From Scolanthus callimorphus (lineage: Eukaryota > Cnidaria > Anthozoa > Actiniaria > Edwardsiidae), in contig CM066924.1 in assembly GCA_033964015.1 (NCBI GenBank), positions 992,001 to 1,056,000 on the forward strand: a DNA stretch of 64,000 bases, written 5' to 3'. The position numbers were made by a program, and so were the translations under genes. Positions 34,336 to 45,477 of this stretch are shown piece by piece. How positions within the stretch are numbered: the stretch's first letter is position 1; each line of letters begins with the position of its first letter. The notes under the pieces were generated by a model that was not told the DNA's origin, ran no database searches, and was given only the letters and a program-made list of their open reading frames with translations.

Positions 34336-36610
34336 GTGGAAACATCGACTTTACAAGCTGTAACGATATTTTTGATAGCTACTTTCCCGTTCAGTTGTTT
34401 GTTTATAATCGCGGGGCTAACCAAGCATGGCCTTGGTCTACTATTTGGCAGCAATTACTTGTCAAGTTTTATTAGGACAAGCCAGGGAATCGAAGATGTA
34501 CATAAAGTACACTAGAGATTTTACTTTCTCTTCGATAAATTTATGTAAATGCAGCCTTCGCAATTTTCGTCGTTTTCAAATTCGATATGCAAAGCTATAT
34601 TATTGACTGTACAATAAAGGTAAACTAGGTTGTACAGATTTTATTTAGTCAAGAGTTTCCTAACTTGTTTTGAAGGGTTGAACATTGGTATTTCCGTTTT
34701 CTGTTAGTGCCTCACTTCTACACCCAAACATCCGTCCGGGTTTAATGTCTCGCTATTTGCGACTCTTTTGTCACGCATTTCTGGCATCAAAAATTTGCCT
34801 CTCCCTCTACATCATTTCAACAATAACACCAAAATTAAATTCACACAACCAATCTCAGAGTTAACGCCTATAGGATTACTTCCTTGGTGTTTAATAGGAA
34901 TACATTGTGATTATTTAATCTCATAGTAAATATTTTGATTTGAGAGAAAGCGAAAGAAATGCAAATTTATTCTCATGCTATGCTTGCTCAAGTTTTTGTT
35001 TAGGAGTTATTTTCTTAATCATTTTATCGCCTTCGCAGGAAAACAATTTTCATGTGCTTTTTTCGTAAAATATTCCTTAAAATAGCCATTTCCCCACGCA
35101 GTTGAACACAAGCTTTCAACACTTTCTTAGTCAAATAGAACGCCCTTTGTTTGCCGTGTGCAAAATGAAACATTTTTGTGGCATTCCAAAACCATTAGAT
35201 CAGCATGTTTGTGAATGAAAACCTCCAAAAATACCACAAAAACCTCGCTAAAAATCGAGAAAAAAAGAGCTAATACACTTCTGAAGTAAGGAAGTACACT
35301 TTAATTATAAATTCCCAGGGGCCAGTGGCGAAAATAGATTTTCAGACATGAATTTCAAATACTGTCTGGTAGTGTCTGAGTTTACTCAACGTGGGTTGGT
35401 GTTGAAGGCTTTCTGTTATTTTCGATTGTTTCTTGTATGACGTGTTCCTCCGAGTATGCCTTTGCCATTACGTCATTTTGAGACATCAAAACAAGACTAT
35501 CAGGTTTCGTATGCATAATATTAGCGGTTCTAAAAACTTCGCTTACAAAGACTTCAGCAGAACAGAACTATCTCCTCTCAGCAGCTTCAAGACTAAGCAA
35601 GAAAATCCTATCTACAGTTTCTAATAACTGCTTCACCTTCGCAACAGGTAAATATGACCTTCAATTTTCTATCAACAATAAGAAAAAAAAATTATCTGCC
35701 CTATTCTGGAGTTGTATTTCTTACAATTTAAATTGCGGGATATAGTGGAAGCGTGGGAGAAGGTGTTACAAAACAGCAAGAAATCTATAAAGTAGCATGT
35801 AATTTTGAGGACAGGAAAATCACCATGAGCACATTCGCATCTGTACTTATGCCCTTGGGATGAAACACGAAGTTTTGCTAAAACAAACTTCATAAAACAA
35901 CTAAACAGCGAGGAAAGATAATAAGATTAGATATACCAAGATATGTCGGTTAGGAAAATTACTTCACCAAATCAGTTTTTTTATAGCAGTATATGTTTGG
36001 GGTAAATAAAATGTTCCACGCTTCTTTCTGGGTTTTCAAAAATTTTTCGTGCAGACGTAATTATTAAACCTCTAAGCTCTTGAACCCGGATAATTTCAGT
36101 TTCCAATGGTTCTAGAGTTGCTCTGAAATTGTTATAGTTCTTCGTATCTTGTATAAATTTTTCAGTTTTCGAAAATAACGGCCAGTTCAGAGGAGTTCAG
36201 TGTTATCCTGACTTTGTTCACTTTTTGTTTGGGGAACGGAAATATTAAAATGGTTTTCAAAACCGAAGAATTCTCGAACGATACATCCCGCAGCTAAGTA
36301 TAACCCTATTTTTCACTTTACAGTGATATTAAAATATTACTGTATTAAAAATAAGTGACAGGCAAAGGCGATTTATCAGTGAAGTTCGAAAAAAATAGGT
36401 GTAAAATCATGCTGAGTGTTTATTTACGAAGTTCGAAAAAAAAAATGATGTGAGAGCAGTTTCACCTTCGGATAAAACTTATTTCAAGAGGATAGAAACA
36501 TTTCCAAAAACAAAGAACATTTCCATACATTTATTGTACCAAATACCCCCATTTCCCCCTATATTTTGCCCAGGCTGAGTCTGGCCATAAAACGTTACTA
36601 TAGTGCTTTG
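34336..36610. other. Unassigned AT-rich region
   Basis: I see no exon, RNA gene or clear repeat. Several A-runs occur. Confidence 0.3.
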
Positions 36611-36613
36611 CAG

Positions 36614-36688
36614 TTAAGGCTTGGTTTCCATATAGTCTTATCTGTCGTATCTGTCGACAGAAAAGACTATATGGAAATCAGGCCTAAC
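36614..36688. repeat. Short MITE-like hairpin
   Basis: GGCTTGGTTTCCATATAGTC and its inverted partner GACTATATGGAAATCAGGCC enclose about 30 bp containing CTGTCG words. It is bordered by TTAA-like sequence on the left (AGTTAAGG). Compact enough to be a complete small foldback element. Confidence 0.6.
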
Positions 36689-37980
36689 GGGGCCACTCCA
36701 CTTTCTTATGGCCAAATTCTATATGATTATTCAAGGGTTCAGAACGCTAGCGAATGGTACTCGTCCTCAAATTCGACACAAAAAGAGATACCACTCGATT
36801 CTAGTAAATAAATTCTTAGTTTTCTATCAATCCTATTTGAATCAAACAATTTTGTGAACACCCAACATGCTGTTTTGTGTTTCTATTCCCCTGGGTCTTA
36901 CTCTGACGCAAAACCACAGGAAATTGTTTTCTGAATGCCTGTAAAAATTAGCCAGCTCAGTTGTTTGTTATTCGAGTGATCAGATAGTGTTCTCAAAAAC
37001 AATCCGAGCGCCAAATAAGTTTCAGCGAATGAAGTCGAAAAAAATATTGGTGAAATTGCAAAACAAGAAGTTTCAAAAAGACAAACAATTCTTGGGAAAC
37101 TCCCTTATTAAAATATTGTTTACAAAAGTTTGCAAGTCAGCATTTTCTCGAAAAGTGCGTCATTCGCACACAACTGAAATCTACGTCAAAAACGATTTGT
37201 AAGACAAAGATTACAATGGACTTATTAGTATTATTAAGTTTAATTCGAAAAGTTACTTTTGCGCTAGCTTCAAATTCTTTCTCTGTAAATGCCGAGAGCA
37301 CTCCGACCAGTAATGCTTTGGAGTAATTTCTTAGACAAATATAACTCTTTCGAAAACACTTGAATGCGTTACTAGAATGTTAATACTAAAATATTTATAG
37401 CTAATTCCTCAATTTTCTATGCCTTTTTATAAGCGTCCCACAGTTTTCGCTTTCGAAAGATGTTTGGACACGTTTTGCTGACTCAATATTAACCTCGATA
37501 ACTGTAGCTCATTTTTCCAAAACTACGTTTCACTTTTTAAGAAGTTACGCAGCAATGTTCGGGACCCGAAAACATTAGAGACCGCGGAAAAATGCCGGCG
37601 CCAGAAAATTTCGAGTTAAAAACAATTCCAGACAGAAGTTCCATCACGGAAATCGTAGGGACTTATTTCAATAAATTGTTTTTTAATCTATCCAATCTAA
37701 GGGCACTTCAGTCATAAGTGCCTGGATCAGTGACGAGACCAAATGGTTGTTGGAGTTCTATTTTTAATGAGGCAACTTTGCACGTGAAATCACACGTGTG
37801 CATTCCAAACCCACCCAGTGTGGTAACAGTATCACTAAACTTACACATGCCACTCAAGATAAGAGTAGCGTACAAATTATTTTTCGTTGCGTTGGTTGAA
37901 CAAGTGTAGCTACAATTGTACAACACTTGGAACGTAGCCAGGATTGTGTGTCGAGGCGCCTTGTCGATGTTTCCTTCTTT
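36689..37980. other. Unassigned region
   Basis: No feature supported apart from scattered short frames. Confidence 0.3.
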
Positions 37981-37984
37981 CTAG

Positions 37985-38122
37985 CTTGCAGTTCTTTCTT
38001 TGGCGAACGTACGGAACGAGCGCGCGAAAAGCCGGAGAAGCGCTGAAGAACCAGTACTTCAAGCCATCGCCGCTCGTTGTTTCGCGCGCTCGTTTCCACG
38101 AACGTTCGCCAAAGAAGGGACA
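37985..38122. repeat. Foldback hairpin
   Basis: TTCTTTGGCGAACGT at the left pairs with ACGTTCGCCAAAGAA at the right, and GAGCGCGCGAAA pairs with TTTCGCGCGCTC inside it. The loop holds about 50 bp. The paired open frames on both strands are shadows of this palindrome. Confidence 0.7.
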
Positions 38123-38416
38123 AGCAGTCTACCTTCTTTTAAATGTGTTGAACCAAAGAAAATCCAAATACCCAATTTTAGGGACAATTTAGTAACCGTA
38201 AATGAAGCTCAAATCACAATAAATAAAAAGCGAAATAACATCTAGGTATATTAGGTAATCTTCTCTAGCACAGATTTGAGTATTTTGGTTTGTTATCAAG
38301 CGGATGGAATTGGATTGTGAATTGCACTTTTTGATTTCTTACCAAGCTGAACTGTTTTCAAACTTGGACATTTTATAGCGAAAGCTGTTTTAAAATCTTA
38401 CATAAAAATGCTTAAT

Positions 38417-39174
38417 TGCTGCGACGTTAGGAGCAGCAACATATTCGCTACGAAGAATGATTCCCTACGAAGGGCGAGATTTGCAGCCGGCCGCGATTTG
38501 CATAACACGATTTTATTCGAGGTCGCTTCAACGGGCTGGACGTACGGCTTTTGAGCCTCACAATCACGACGACACATTTTTCCAAGGGGGGATGTATACA
38601 GGAAATAGCACTCACCCATGAGATCTTCTGATATCGCCCGGCGAAACATCTCCGCTTTTGTAATGCCGGGTTTTACTGCATTTTATGCCTTTTAAGGTAC
38701 GTCTGAGACCAAATAAATGTTCACAATGATGAGATGTACGTTTATTTTAGCTATCTGTGCTGTACTTTGCAAGAGAAGCGCTATTTTCACAATCAATTTG
38801 GGTTTTATTCAGTGTTTGTTTATTATACAGTTGCAGTCGCGTGCCAGCATCAGATTATCCGATTGTCTTGTGTTCGAAAAAGCTGAAGACCTGCAGTGAA
38901 ATGCAACTTTTGCTAACAGCCGTCTACAGTCGGTATATAAATGTTTATTGTAATTCCCAAATTTCTCGGTTAAGCTGCTGTTTGCCAAAGCAAACGTCTC
39001 TCACCTTTGTGGCTTCTACTTGAAAGGCCAGGCATGCAGTAAAACACGACAACAATAGGCAACGGTCAATCAAAGAGAATATAGCATTTCTACCTCAACG
39101 AGAAGCAGCCGCTTACAGTTTTTAAAAATAAGTGTATACCAAGGCATGTAGATTGTAAAATCGCGCTCGCAGCA
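38417..39174 (-). repeat. Host repeat (empty copy), 758 bp, TGCTGCGA ends
   Basis: Inverted TGCTGCGA / TCGCAGCA termini at 38417 and 39174. On the minus strand it matches the filled copy at 21552-26735 but lacks both insertions: a single TA at 39017-39018 replaces the 563-bp MITE, and a single TTA at 38820-38822 replaces the 3946-bp element. No clear target duplication was seen around it. The repeated frame beginning MFTMMRCTFILAI occurs in both copies and has no known domain. Confidence 0.85.
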
Positions 39175-40798
39175 TTTTACTTTCAATTGAAACCGCTAAG
39201 CAAATTTCAGTTCTTTGTTTTCTTTCTTAGACTAACTTTAAGTACAATGGCCCTACAATATACAAATATTATATAAGATAAGTTTAACACGAAAGTACCA
39301 AAACAGAAATATGATATTATACTGCATAAAGACTTACAATACTAAAGTACTCAATTAGGTTTCCCACGGTAAAAATTAAATCTACAGCATGTCTCCTCCA
39401 AAAAGGTTAATAAAAGGCTTCAGTTTACTTGCAATAAAATTAGCGTATTTAAATAGCTTTAAAGTATTTACGGCACTTATCGAAGATAAACAACTAAATC
39501 TTTTATTAGCAACAAAAACAAACTCTTCATATAAATTCACGTGTTGCAGCATACATTTCAAACCCTCAAAAAGTCACATGCAGCGATAAATGTAACCCTT
39601 GATCTCCACAACTGTATTTCATAACATGCAATAAATTATGTAACTGATATTGGCAAAACGGGCTCAATACAATAACAAAGATATTTAGCTTCTTGAATAA
39701 AGCAATGACTCATTCTTGGGAGAGATTTGAAATCGTAAAATGAGATAAAAGGGCGGACTTAATACGTCAGAATAAAACGTCAAATTCTACACGGGGGTCA
39801 ATTTTTAGCTGTTACTACTTTTGATATCTTTTAGATGCGCAGCTCCTATTTCAGAGTTTATCAACTTGAATGACTAAGTTTCAGGAAACGATTTTTTCCG
39901 AGCTGTTTAAGATCACATCATTTTTGCAGAAATATGTTATTTCGCCTGTGAATTCGCGCGTTTCTTTTCAACTTTGAGCAAAACTGTTGGTCAAAGCTAG
40001 TCTTTTGTACTTGGGTGACTGCAGCTCGGGAAATGACAGGATAGGTTAGTTATGGAATAATCATTGCAAATATTTTTGTGACTAAATAGCCTGCATTCAA
40101 AGAGAGGGAGGACTTTTCTGTCGCCTCAGAGAAAATAATCACCTAAACCTACAGTTTTTTTCGCAAAACTTTCTTTTTGCTTGTCAAAATTACAGCAAAA
40201 ATGTGCAGCATTTATTGGAAAAATAAGTCGTCTAAGTATATTCAAAGTAAAACATTCTCCAGTAATGCAGTCATTTGGTAGCGGGGAAAGCGAACTAAAG
40301 AGCAACATGAATTCAGTACAAACGTAATTCAAACCAGTTTGAAAACTTTAACAGGAAACCCAACCCACTTTAGCCTTCAAGAAAACTGATTTTGCAATAC
40401 TTTTACTCAGTCTACTATTCTTTGCTAAATATTCAATGGCAAAACCGGGTTACAATAACAAGCCTTGCGCGAGTTAACACAAGTTTGTTTGTGAGCTTTT
40501 TCCAAGTTTAACGAGACTGACAAGAAAAATACAAAAGAGATATGATAAACAAGCATTGGAAAACAACACGATGAATTAATTAGAAGTACAGCCGCTAAAA
40601 ATCGTGCAGAAGTTCACTCTTTTCTCACAGAGTAATGAAACTTTCTTCCTACGCTGCGAATTAGCATGCAGGTGACTTCTGACCTTTAAATGTTTTCAAC
40701 GCTTTAAGTAAAGCCAAATCTCTTGTCAAGGCCTCGAAACCCTATCGATATGCCAGCGTGTGATTCACAAACTAGAATAGCAGAGAGCTGTCACGGGG
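39175..40798. other. Unassigned AT-rich region
   Basis: No gene or distinct repeat was identified. Confidence 0.3.
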
Positions 40799-40835
40799 TG
40801 ACGTCAAAAATATGTGTCCACTCCTAGCTATAAAG
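40799..40835 (+). promoter_or_regulatory. Candidate promoter: CRE plus TATA box
   Basis: A perfect palindromic cAMP-response/ATF site TGACGTCA at 40799-40806 is followed 22 bp later by TATAAAG at 40829-40835. This predicts a transcription start near 40860. The only good downstream donor in reach is CAAG|GTAAGA at 41051-41060. Together they look like a compact promoter and first exon, plausibly for the BH3-only gene 4 kb downstream. The link is inference. Confidence 0.4.
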
Positions 40836-40859
40836 TCAACTTGCAAAGTCAAACAACTT

Positions 40860-41054
40860 AGTCCTAAGCTGAGCCAGTTGATAAAGACCACGGAACGCGC
40901 GTTGAATTTCTGTTTCTCGTAGAAGATTCTAGACATTTCTAGAAGAATTTCTGAATTTCTCCTTTAATGGGGTATATAGTCGCATTACCATTTATATTGC
41001 TGGTTGGGAAGCAAACTTTTGCTCGACGCTCTACAAAGCCCAGGCTTTTACAAG
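40860..41054 (+). other. Candidate first exon of the BH3-only gene
   Basis: Begins about 25 bp after the TATA-like box and ends at a strong donor (CAAG|GTAAGACC). The first ATG after the predicted start is 40967, giving MGYIVALPFILLVGKQTFAR and nine more residues; one base (G) is left at the donor. Joined to the acceptor at 45238, G+AA gives Glu and keeps the frame of the BH3 exon, so a 108-residue product is possible. Equally, this exon could be non-coding, with translation starting at 45250. Frame agreement alone has a one-in-three chance. Confidence 0.3.
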
Positions 41055-42481
41055 GTAAGACCTTGGGACATTTTATATGAATTTCTTTTTCTAAAATCTG
41101 CACTTTTTTCAGAATTTTTGCAATTGAGATTGATCCTTCAGCAAGACCGACATTACGTGTTTTACCAACTAGTATATTTGTTTTGCTTGTTTATTTATTT
41201 GGAAATTTTCAAATATCTGCAAGTTCTTTTTTTGTCACACTTATTTCAACTCAATGTTTTGTTTATCGCTCCTTTTTCTGTGTTTTCAGAGCTGCAGATG
41301 AGTTTTCGCCAAATGCGCATTTGATCATTTAATCAGATGTGGCATAAAATAGCGCAATACAAATAATAAATATCCGATTATTCAATACGTCTATTATTTA
41401 AAAATAAACCTCATGTTTCTTATGAAATAATTCGAATAAAATTTCCACAAAATGCAAAGATTGGTGTTACGAGGGGCGTACATTTTCTTCCGTTCTGCCA
41501 AGTAGTTAACCGGAAGCGCCTCGCCTACGAATATCGTACTCCGTTTCCATATCGGCCCGCGTCTACACGGCTCGAACACTTTAATGGCTTCCTCAATGAA
41601 TTTAAATTCCGTCCTGTTCCTTTAAGTTTACGGTGCTGCAGTTTGTTTCCTTCTGAAATGATCGATCAAGCTTTTAATAATGTTTGTTTGTTTGAAGCTG
41701 GGAAAATTCCATGTACTTAAATTTTTAGAAATTTGAGCCTCAAATTTTCTTGAAATGTTCTTAAAATGCAAGCCCATGACAGCTAAAAGTTGAGTACTGA
41801 CGCGAAAACTTGTGCGAATCCTGACTAAATATCTCTTACTAAATGCCTGTAGAATGAACCTTAGCCAAAATGCAAATGTACACAGTATCCTGTATATCTT
41901 TTGCTTTCAAACCAAAAATAAAAATACACAACATGAAATTTTCTTATTGCTTGTTTCAGCCTGAGCTATATTTTTAGCATGTTCGCTGTATTTTTTATTT
42001 TCTATTTTTTTTTGCCAAATCTCAGCTTTCACTGTCTTATTTATTGCCGTGGTTAGTCTTATCAAATAGGAACTGGAATTTATTTTCCCTAAGTTAAATT
42101 AACTTAGAGTTTGTCAAATGCCAGTAGAGTACCGAGGATGAGCAACTTGACATTTCCAGAAAAATAGAAAAAAAAGAAATACTTTTTCGAAACATTAATA
42201 TTCATAGAAACACACACAAAAACTAAAGGCGAGTTTTTTTTCATATTGCCTTTCTCTTTGCAAAAAGTTTAATATTGGACATATCAAAGTTTTTTGTATA
42301 ATAATAATAATAACGGTTTTAGGGCACCCACCACAGTCTCGGTGCTCTTACAAGGGCTATATAACACTTCCTTGGCTAAAGATCTCGGTAAAATCATAAA
42401 ATGGAGCGAAATGGTAAAATCCCTATGAGCAGAATTTTCAGTTAACCACAAAAAAATCCAAAATTCTCAGTACTTCTTAGT

Positions 42482-42725
42482 ACTATATCCTTATTAAGCA
42501 ATAAAAAGCGGATTTCTGTGGTTTATTATGTGATAAACGCACGAGGGATGTTGGAAAAAAGAAAAAAAGTTTGACAAGCCGCGGGCGAGTGAGTTTCAAA
42601 CTTTTCTCGTGTTTTTCCAACATCCCAAGTGTCACATTATAAACCACTAAAATCCGATCTTTATTGCTTTTATAAAATAGCATTAATTGCATCTGCGATG
42701 CGTTTTTAATGTGACTATGCACAGC
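42482..42725. mobile_element. Foldback MITE
   Basis: The left side (ATAAAAAGCGGATTTCTGTG, GTTTATTATGTG, GGGATGTTGGAAAAA) pairs with the right side (TTTTTCCAACATCCC, CACATTATAAACCA, AATCCGATCTTTATTGC). The centre has AGTTTGACAAGC / GTTTCAAACTTTT. No coding capacity was seen. Confidence 0.65.
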
Positions 42726-42966
42726 TCTTAAACAATCAGAGTGTGCGTACCATCTCAGCTATTTTATTAAGTAACAATAAACAACTTGGAAGTGTTTTTG
42801 TTTTCTTTTTCTTTCTGGACGTTAGTTTCGAGTCGGAAATTCGTCGCAGGAAAGTGAATTAGCTGGTTGATGAGGCCCGCAAATGACATTAGACCACCCA
42901 CTTGTACAAATCACGAACTGCGGAGGCAAGGCGAAAGTCTATCAGGCACCTTTAAGTACAGTATCA

Positions 42967-43167
42967 GTTAACTAATGACTTGAAATGTTAGTTTAAACGC
43001 TGTAGGTCGTATACGAAAACCGACGTTTACGAAGACCTTGAAGAAGGCAGCATTGCTGAAACGTCGGTTTTCATATACGACCTACAGCGTTTAAACTAAC
43101 ATTTTCAAGTCATTCTATAACACAAACGCTGCGCAGCACCTCTTATTGTTAAACATCGGTTAACTAA
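42967..43167 (+). mobile_element. 183-bp hairpin insertion with 9-bp target duplication, Penelope/hammerhead-like
   Basis: GTTAACTAA occurs at 42967-42975 and 43159-43167, exactly bordering 42976-43158. The insert carries arms of about 45 bp (TTAGTTTAAACGCTGTAGGT and complement) around ACCTTGAAGAAGGCAGCATT then GCTGAAACGTCGG. The TGAAGAAGGC...GCTGAAACGTC block resembles the hammerhead-type core reported in Penelope-like retroelements (family knowledge). The conserved CUGAUGA is changed, so self-cleavage is doubtful. The matching duplicated region at about 43615-43640 lacks the insert. Confidence 0.5.
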
Positions 43168-43350
43168 ATGATGATAAAAAGGTCCTATATGTCACTTTAA
43201 CAGATCAAAGGCGCGCAATAGACCACCCAAATAAGACCAATGATGCGAGCACCATCAGTAAACGCCTAAGGGTCGAACCAATGCAGGGCTATCAGTAACC
43301 AATATCACAATGTCTTGGAAACAAAGTTCTCAAAGTTCATCAACCTGAGC

Positions 43351-44110
43351 TATGGCCTTAGTATGTTCGTCTATATATTTTGATAAATCTCAGCTTTTTC
43401 CTTCTTATAAACGTGGAGCTCACGTATTTTCCTAAAGTAAAATAACTTAGATAAGAATATAGAGATAAGTTTTGTCCAGATGGTCAAACGCCATAAGAGT
43501 ACCGAGGGGAAATAATTTGATATTTTCCTAATGCCTGGATATAATAGCAAAAAGAAAAAAGAAAGAAAAAATCCGCGGAGGCAAACCGAAAGTCTATAAG
43601 GCGCCTATTATTAGTTGCAGTATCGTTAAAGTACGATAAGGAGGCCCCATATGTCACTTTAACAGATCAAAGGCGCGCTAGATAAGGCTTCTAGACCACC
43701 CAAATAAGACTTACGACGCGAACACCATCAGGAAACGCCTAAGGGTCGAACTAACGCAGGGCTCTCAATAACCTATAACGCAGTGGCTTGGAAACAAAGT
43801 TCTCAAAGTTCATCAGGTTTAAACAAAGAAAGGCGCGCTAGATGATAAGACTCCCAGACCACCCAAATAAGCCCAAAGACGCGAACACCTTCAGGAAACA
43901 CCTAAGGGTCGAACCAATGCAGGGCTCTCAGTAAACTATATCGCAATGGCTTGGAAACAAAGTTCTCAAAATTCACCAGGCTTAAACAAAGAAAGGCGCG
44001 CTAGATAAGGTTGCCAGACCACCCAACTAAAACCAACGACGCGAAAGCCATCGGTAACCAACGCAGGGCTATCAGTAACCTATATCGCAATGGCGCGCTA
44101 GACTATAATT
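43351..44110 (+). repeat. Irregular ~165-bp tandem repeats
   Basis: The sequence AAAGGCGCGCTAGAT...GACCACCCAA...AAGGGTCGAAC...GCAGGGCT...TTGGAAACAAAGTTCTCAAA recurs at about 43660, 43833 and 43993, with an earlier copy at 43205 and a last partial one at 44565. Units differ by small indels. The MITE at 44198-44543 separates the last part (ATGGCTTGGAAACAAAG at 44563) from the rest. Confidence 0.75.
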
Positions 44111-44197
44111 CAATATCATTTTGTATTGTTGCTGCTGATAATTGTTGGACCCGGAAACTTAAATCCAGTCTCTAGACTGCAAGTTGACTTAATAAAC

Positions 44198-44543
44198 CAT
44201 TTTATTATATAAACACCAATGAAATACCAGGTGATCTCCCGCGCGAAAACTTGATATCTTCACACGTGAAAATATCATGTTATTTTCACATGTGAAAATA
44301 TCACACTTGCCTTTGCTGAATGCTCGATTTTTAAGCTTAACTCAAATAAAATTTGAATTTGGTATTTCATTGATGTTTATATAATAAACAGAACATTACA
44401 TGACCGCTTGGAGATGCGAATTTTATCTTCTCGTGTTAAAAATTTATCTCACTCGTTCGCTGCGCTCACTGCACTCGTGAGATAAATTTTCAACACTCGA
44501 AGATAAAATTCGTATCTCCGCGCGGCCATGTAATATCCTCTAT
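44198..44543 (+). mobile_element. ~345-bp MITE, copy 1 (CATTTTATTATATAAACACC type)
   Basis: Shares nearly every base with 46251-46591 in the same orientation. It has two internal inverted pairs: TTATATAAACACCAATGAAA with its complement, and GAGATACGAATTTTATCTTC with its complement around a GTTCGCTGCGCTCACT core. It ends GGCCATGTAATATCCTCTAT. This copy has 6 extra bases (GCACTC-type) in the central palindrome compared with copy 2. There is no protein. Confidence 0.85.
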
Positions 44544-44711
44544 ATTATTATTATTATGATGATGGCTTGGAAACAAAGTTCTCAAAGTTTATCAAGCTTA
44601 GACAAATAAAATCATAGGCACGAAGCAGCTTTGGATTTTTTCCTTCTTTCTCTCGACATTAAACGATTCGTTTGAGAAGCTATATCATTAGCGCGACTGT
44701 GTTTTACACAC

Positions 44712-44824
44712 TAGTTATGCAATGCAGAATATCCACGCGTCACTTGTATTTTCTGGTATACACACGAGCCTTCAGGCTCGTGTGTATGCTAAGAAAATAT
44801 AAGTGGGATATTCTGCATTATGCC
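44712..44824. repeat. Near-perfect palindrome, ~52-bp arms
   Basis: The left arm AATGCAGAATATCC...CACTTGTATTTTCT...TACACACGAGCC pairs with GGCTCGTGTGTA...AGAAAATATAAGTG...GGATATTCTGCATT around a 4-base loop (TTCA). It is the tightest hairpin in the window and probably a minimal foldback transposon. Confidence 0.75.
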
Positions 44825-44986
44825 CCGATAATTCATTGTATAACTGTTTTATACCACGCTACAGAAAATTAACGCAACGTTTTACGTAATTGCAGTGCAC
44901 GATGGGAAGGTTGAGTGGAATACCGCCGAATATACAACGTCATTCCTGCATTCTGATTGGCTGTATTTTCTAATGTGTATACCACA

Positions 44987-45163
44987 GGGAATTTCTGCGG
45001 GAACACATCAGTGGGAATAGGTGAATTTCCCAAGGCACACGGATGGGAAGTTTTCTGAATTCACATGGATAGCCATGGGAAATCCGAACACTTCCCATTC
45101 TTCTACCATGGGAAATTCAGCTTTTCCCATGGATGGGTTTCTGCAGAAATTCCCTGTGATACA
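44987..45163. mobile_element. MITE copy 2, ends CACAGGGAATTTCTGC
   Basis: Inverted relative to the copy at 33170-33346, with ends CACAGGGAATTTCTGC and GCAGAAATTCCCTGTG. Its right end is only about 75 bp before the acceptor of the BH3 exon, so it lies in the intron or promoter-proximal region of that gene. Confidence 0.85.
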
Positions 45164-45249
45164 TATTGCCTTCCTGTCGATGGGCACTGCAAGCACTCTA
45201 GATCCTTCCTAAAACCTTATTGTTTCCTTCGTTCCTAGAATCCGCTACT

Positions 45250-45477
45250 ATGGGCTTCTCAATTCTAAGACGAAACAGCAGCCGAAGACGAAGTTTCAGG
45301 CGAGCAGAAACCCGCGACCGCGGTACATCCTCAGACACGGCCCGCGTTCAGCGGTCTTCTAGCATTCGCGCCAACAATAGCGATAACCAGGCCACCAGCA
45401 AAGAAATTGGCAGCGCCCTCAGGAGGATTGGGGACGAGCTTAATAACAGCCTACTGAGCCTGAACACGGCATTTTGA
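45250..45477 (+). CDS. BH3-only pro-apoptotic protein (coding exon)
   Basis: From ATG 45250 to TGA 45475-45477, 75 residues. Residues 52-66 read EIGSALRRIGDELNN, a textbook BH3 helix: hydrophobic I53, L57, I60 and L64, the near-invariant L57, and G61-D62 for contact with the conserved arginine of Bcl-2 proteins. It most resembles the Bim/Bmf type LRRIGDE core. BH3-only proteins bind the groove of anti-apoptotic Bcl-2 family members at mitochondria and trigger apoptosis (family knowledge). The rest is a basic, Ser/Arg-rich, likely disordered N-terminus (RRNSSRRRSFRR at 7-18) with many possible phosphosites. There is no transmembrane tail. A pyrimidine-rich acceptor (TTGTTTCCTTCGTTCCTAG) ends at 45238, 11 bases before the ATG, so an upstream exon is expected. 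AATAAA at 46142 may end the transcript. I do not assign it to a named orthologue. Confidence 0.75.
   Translation: MGFSILRRNSSRRRSFRRAETRDRGTSSDTARVQRSSSIRANNSDNQATSKEIGSALRRIGDELNNSLLSLNTAF

Larger units (their letters stand above)
41955..43350. repeat. Left copy of a local duplication, broken by insertions
   Basis: The pieces at 41960-42180 (with AAATCTCAGCTTT and AGAGTACCGAGG) and 42860-43345 (GCGGAGGCAA, ATATGTCACTTTAACAGATC, GACCACCCAAATAAGACC) recur in the same order at 43355-43810. The left copy is interrupted by a foldback element at about 42480-42730 and by the 183-bp hairpin insert at 42976-43158. It is probably an old tandem duplication of about 0.5 kb. Confidence 0.6.

Noticed and set aside
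38717..38899. Conserved short frame MFTMMRCTFILAI in both host-repeat copies
   Set aside because: Conservation is explained by the repeat itself; the downstream frame differs between copies and no domain is seen.
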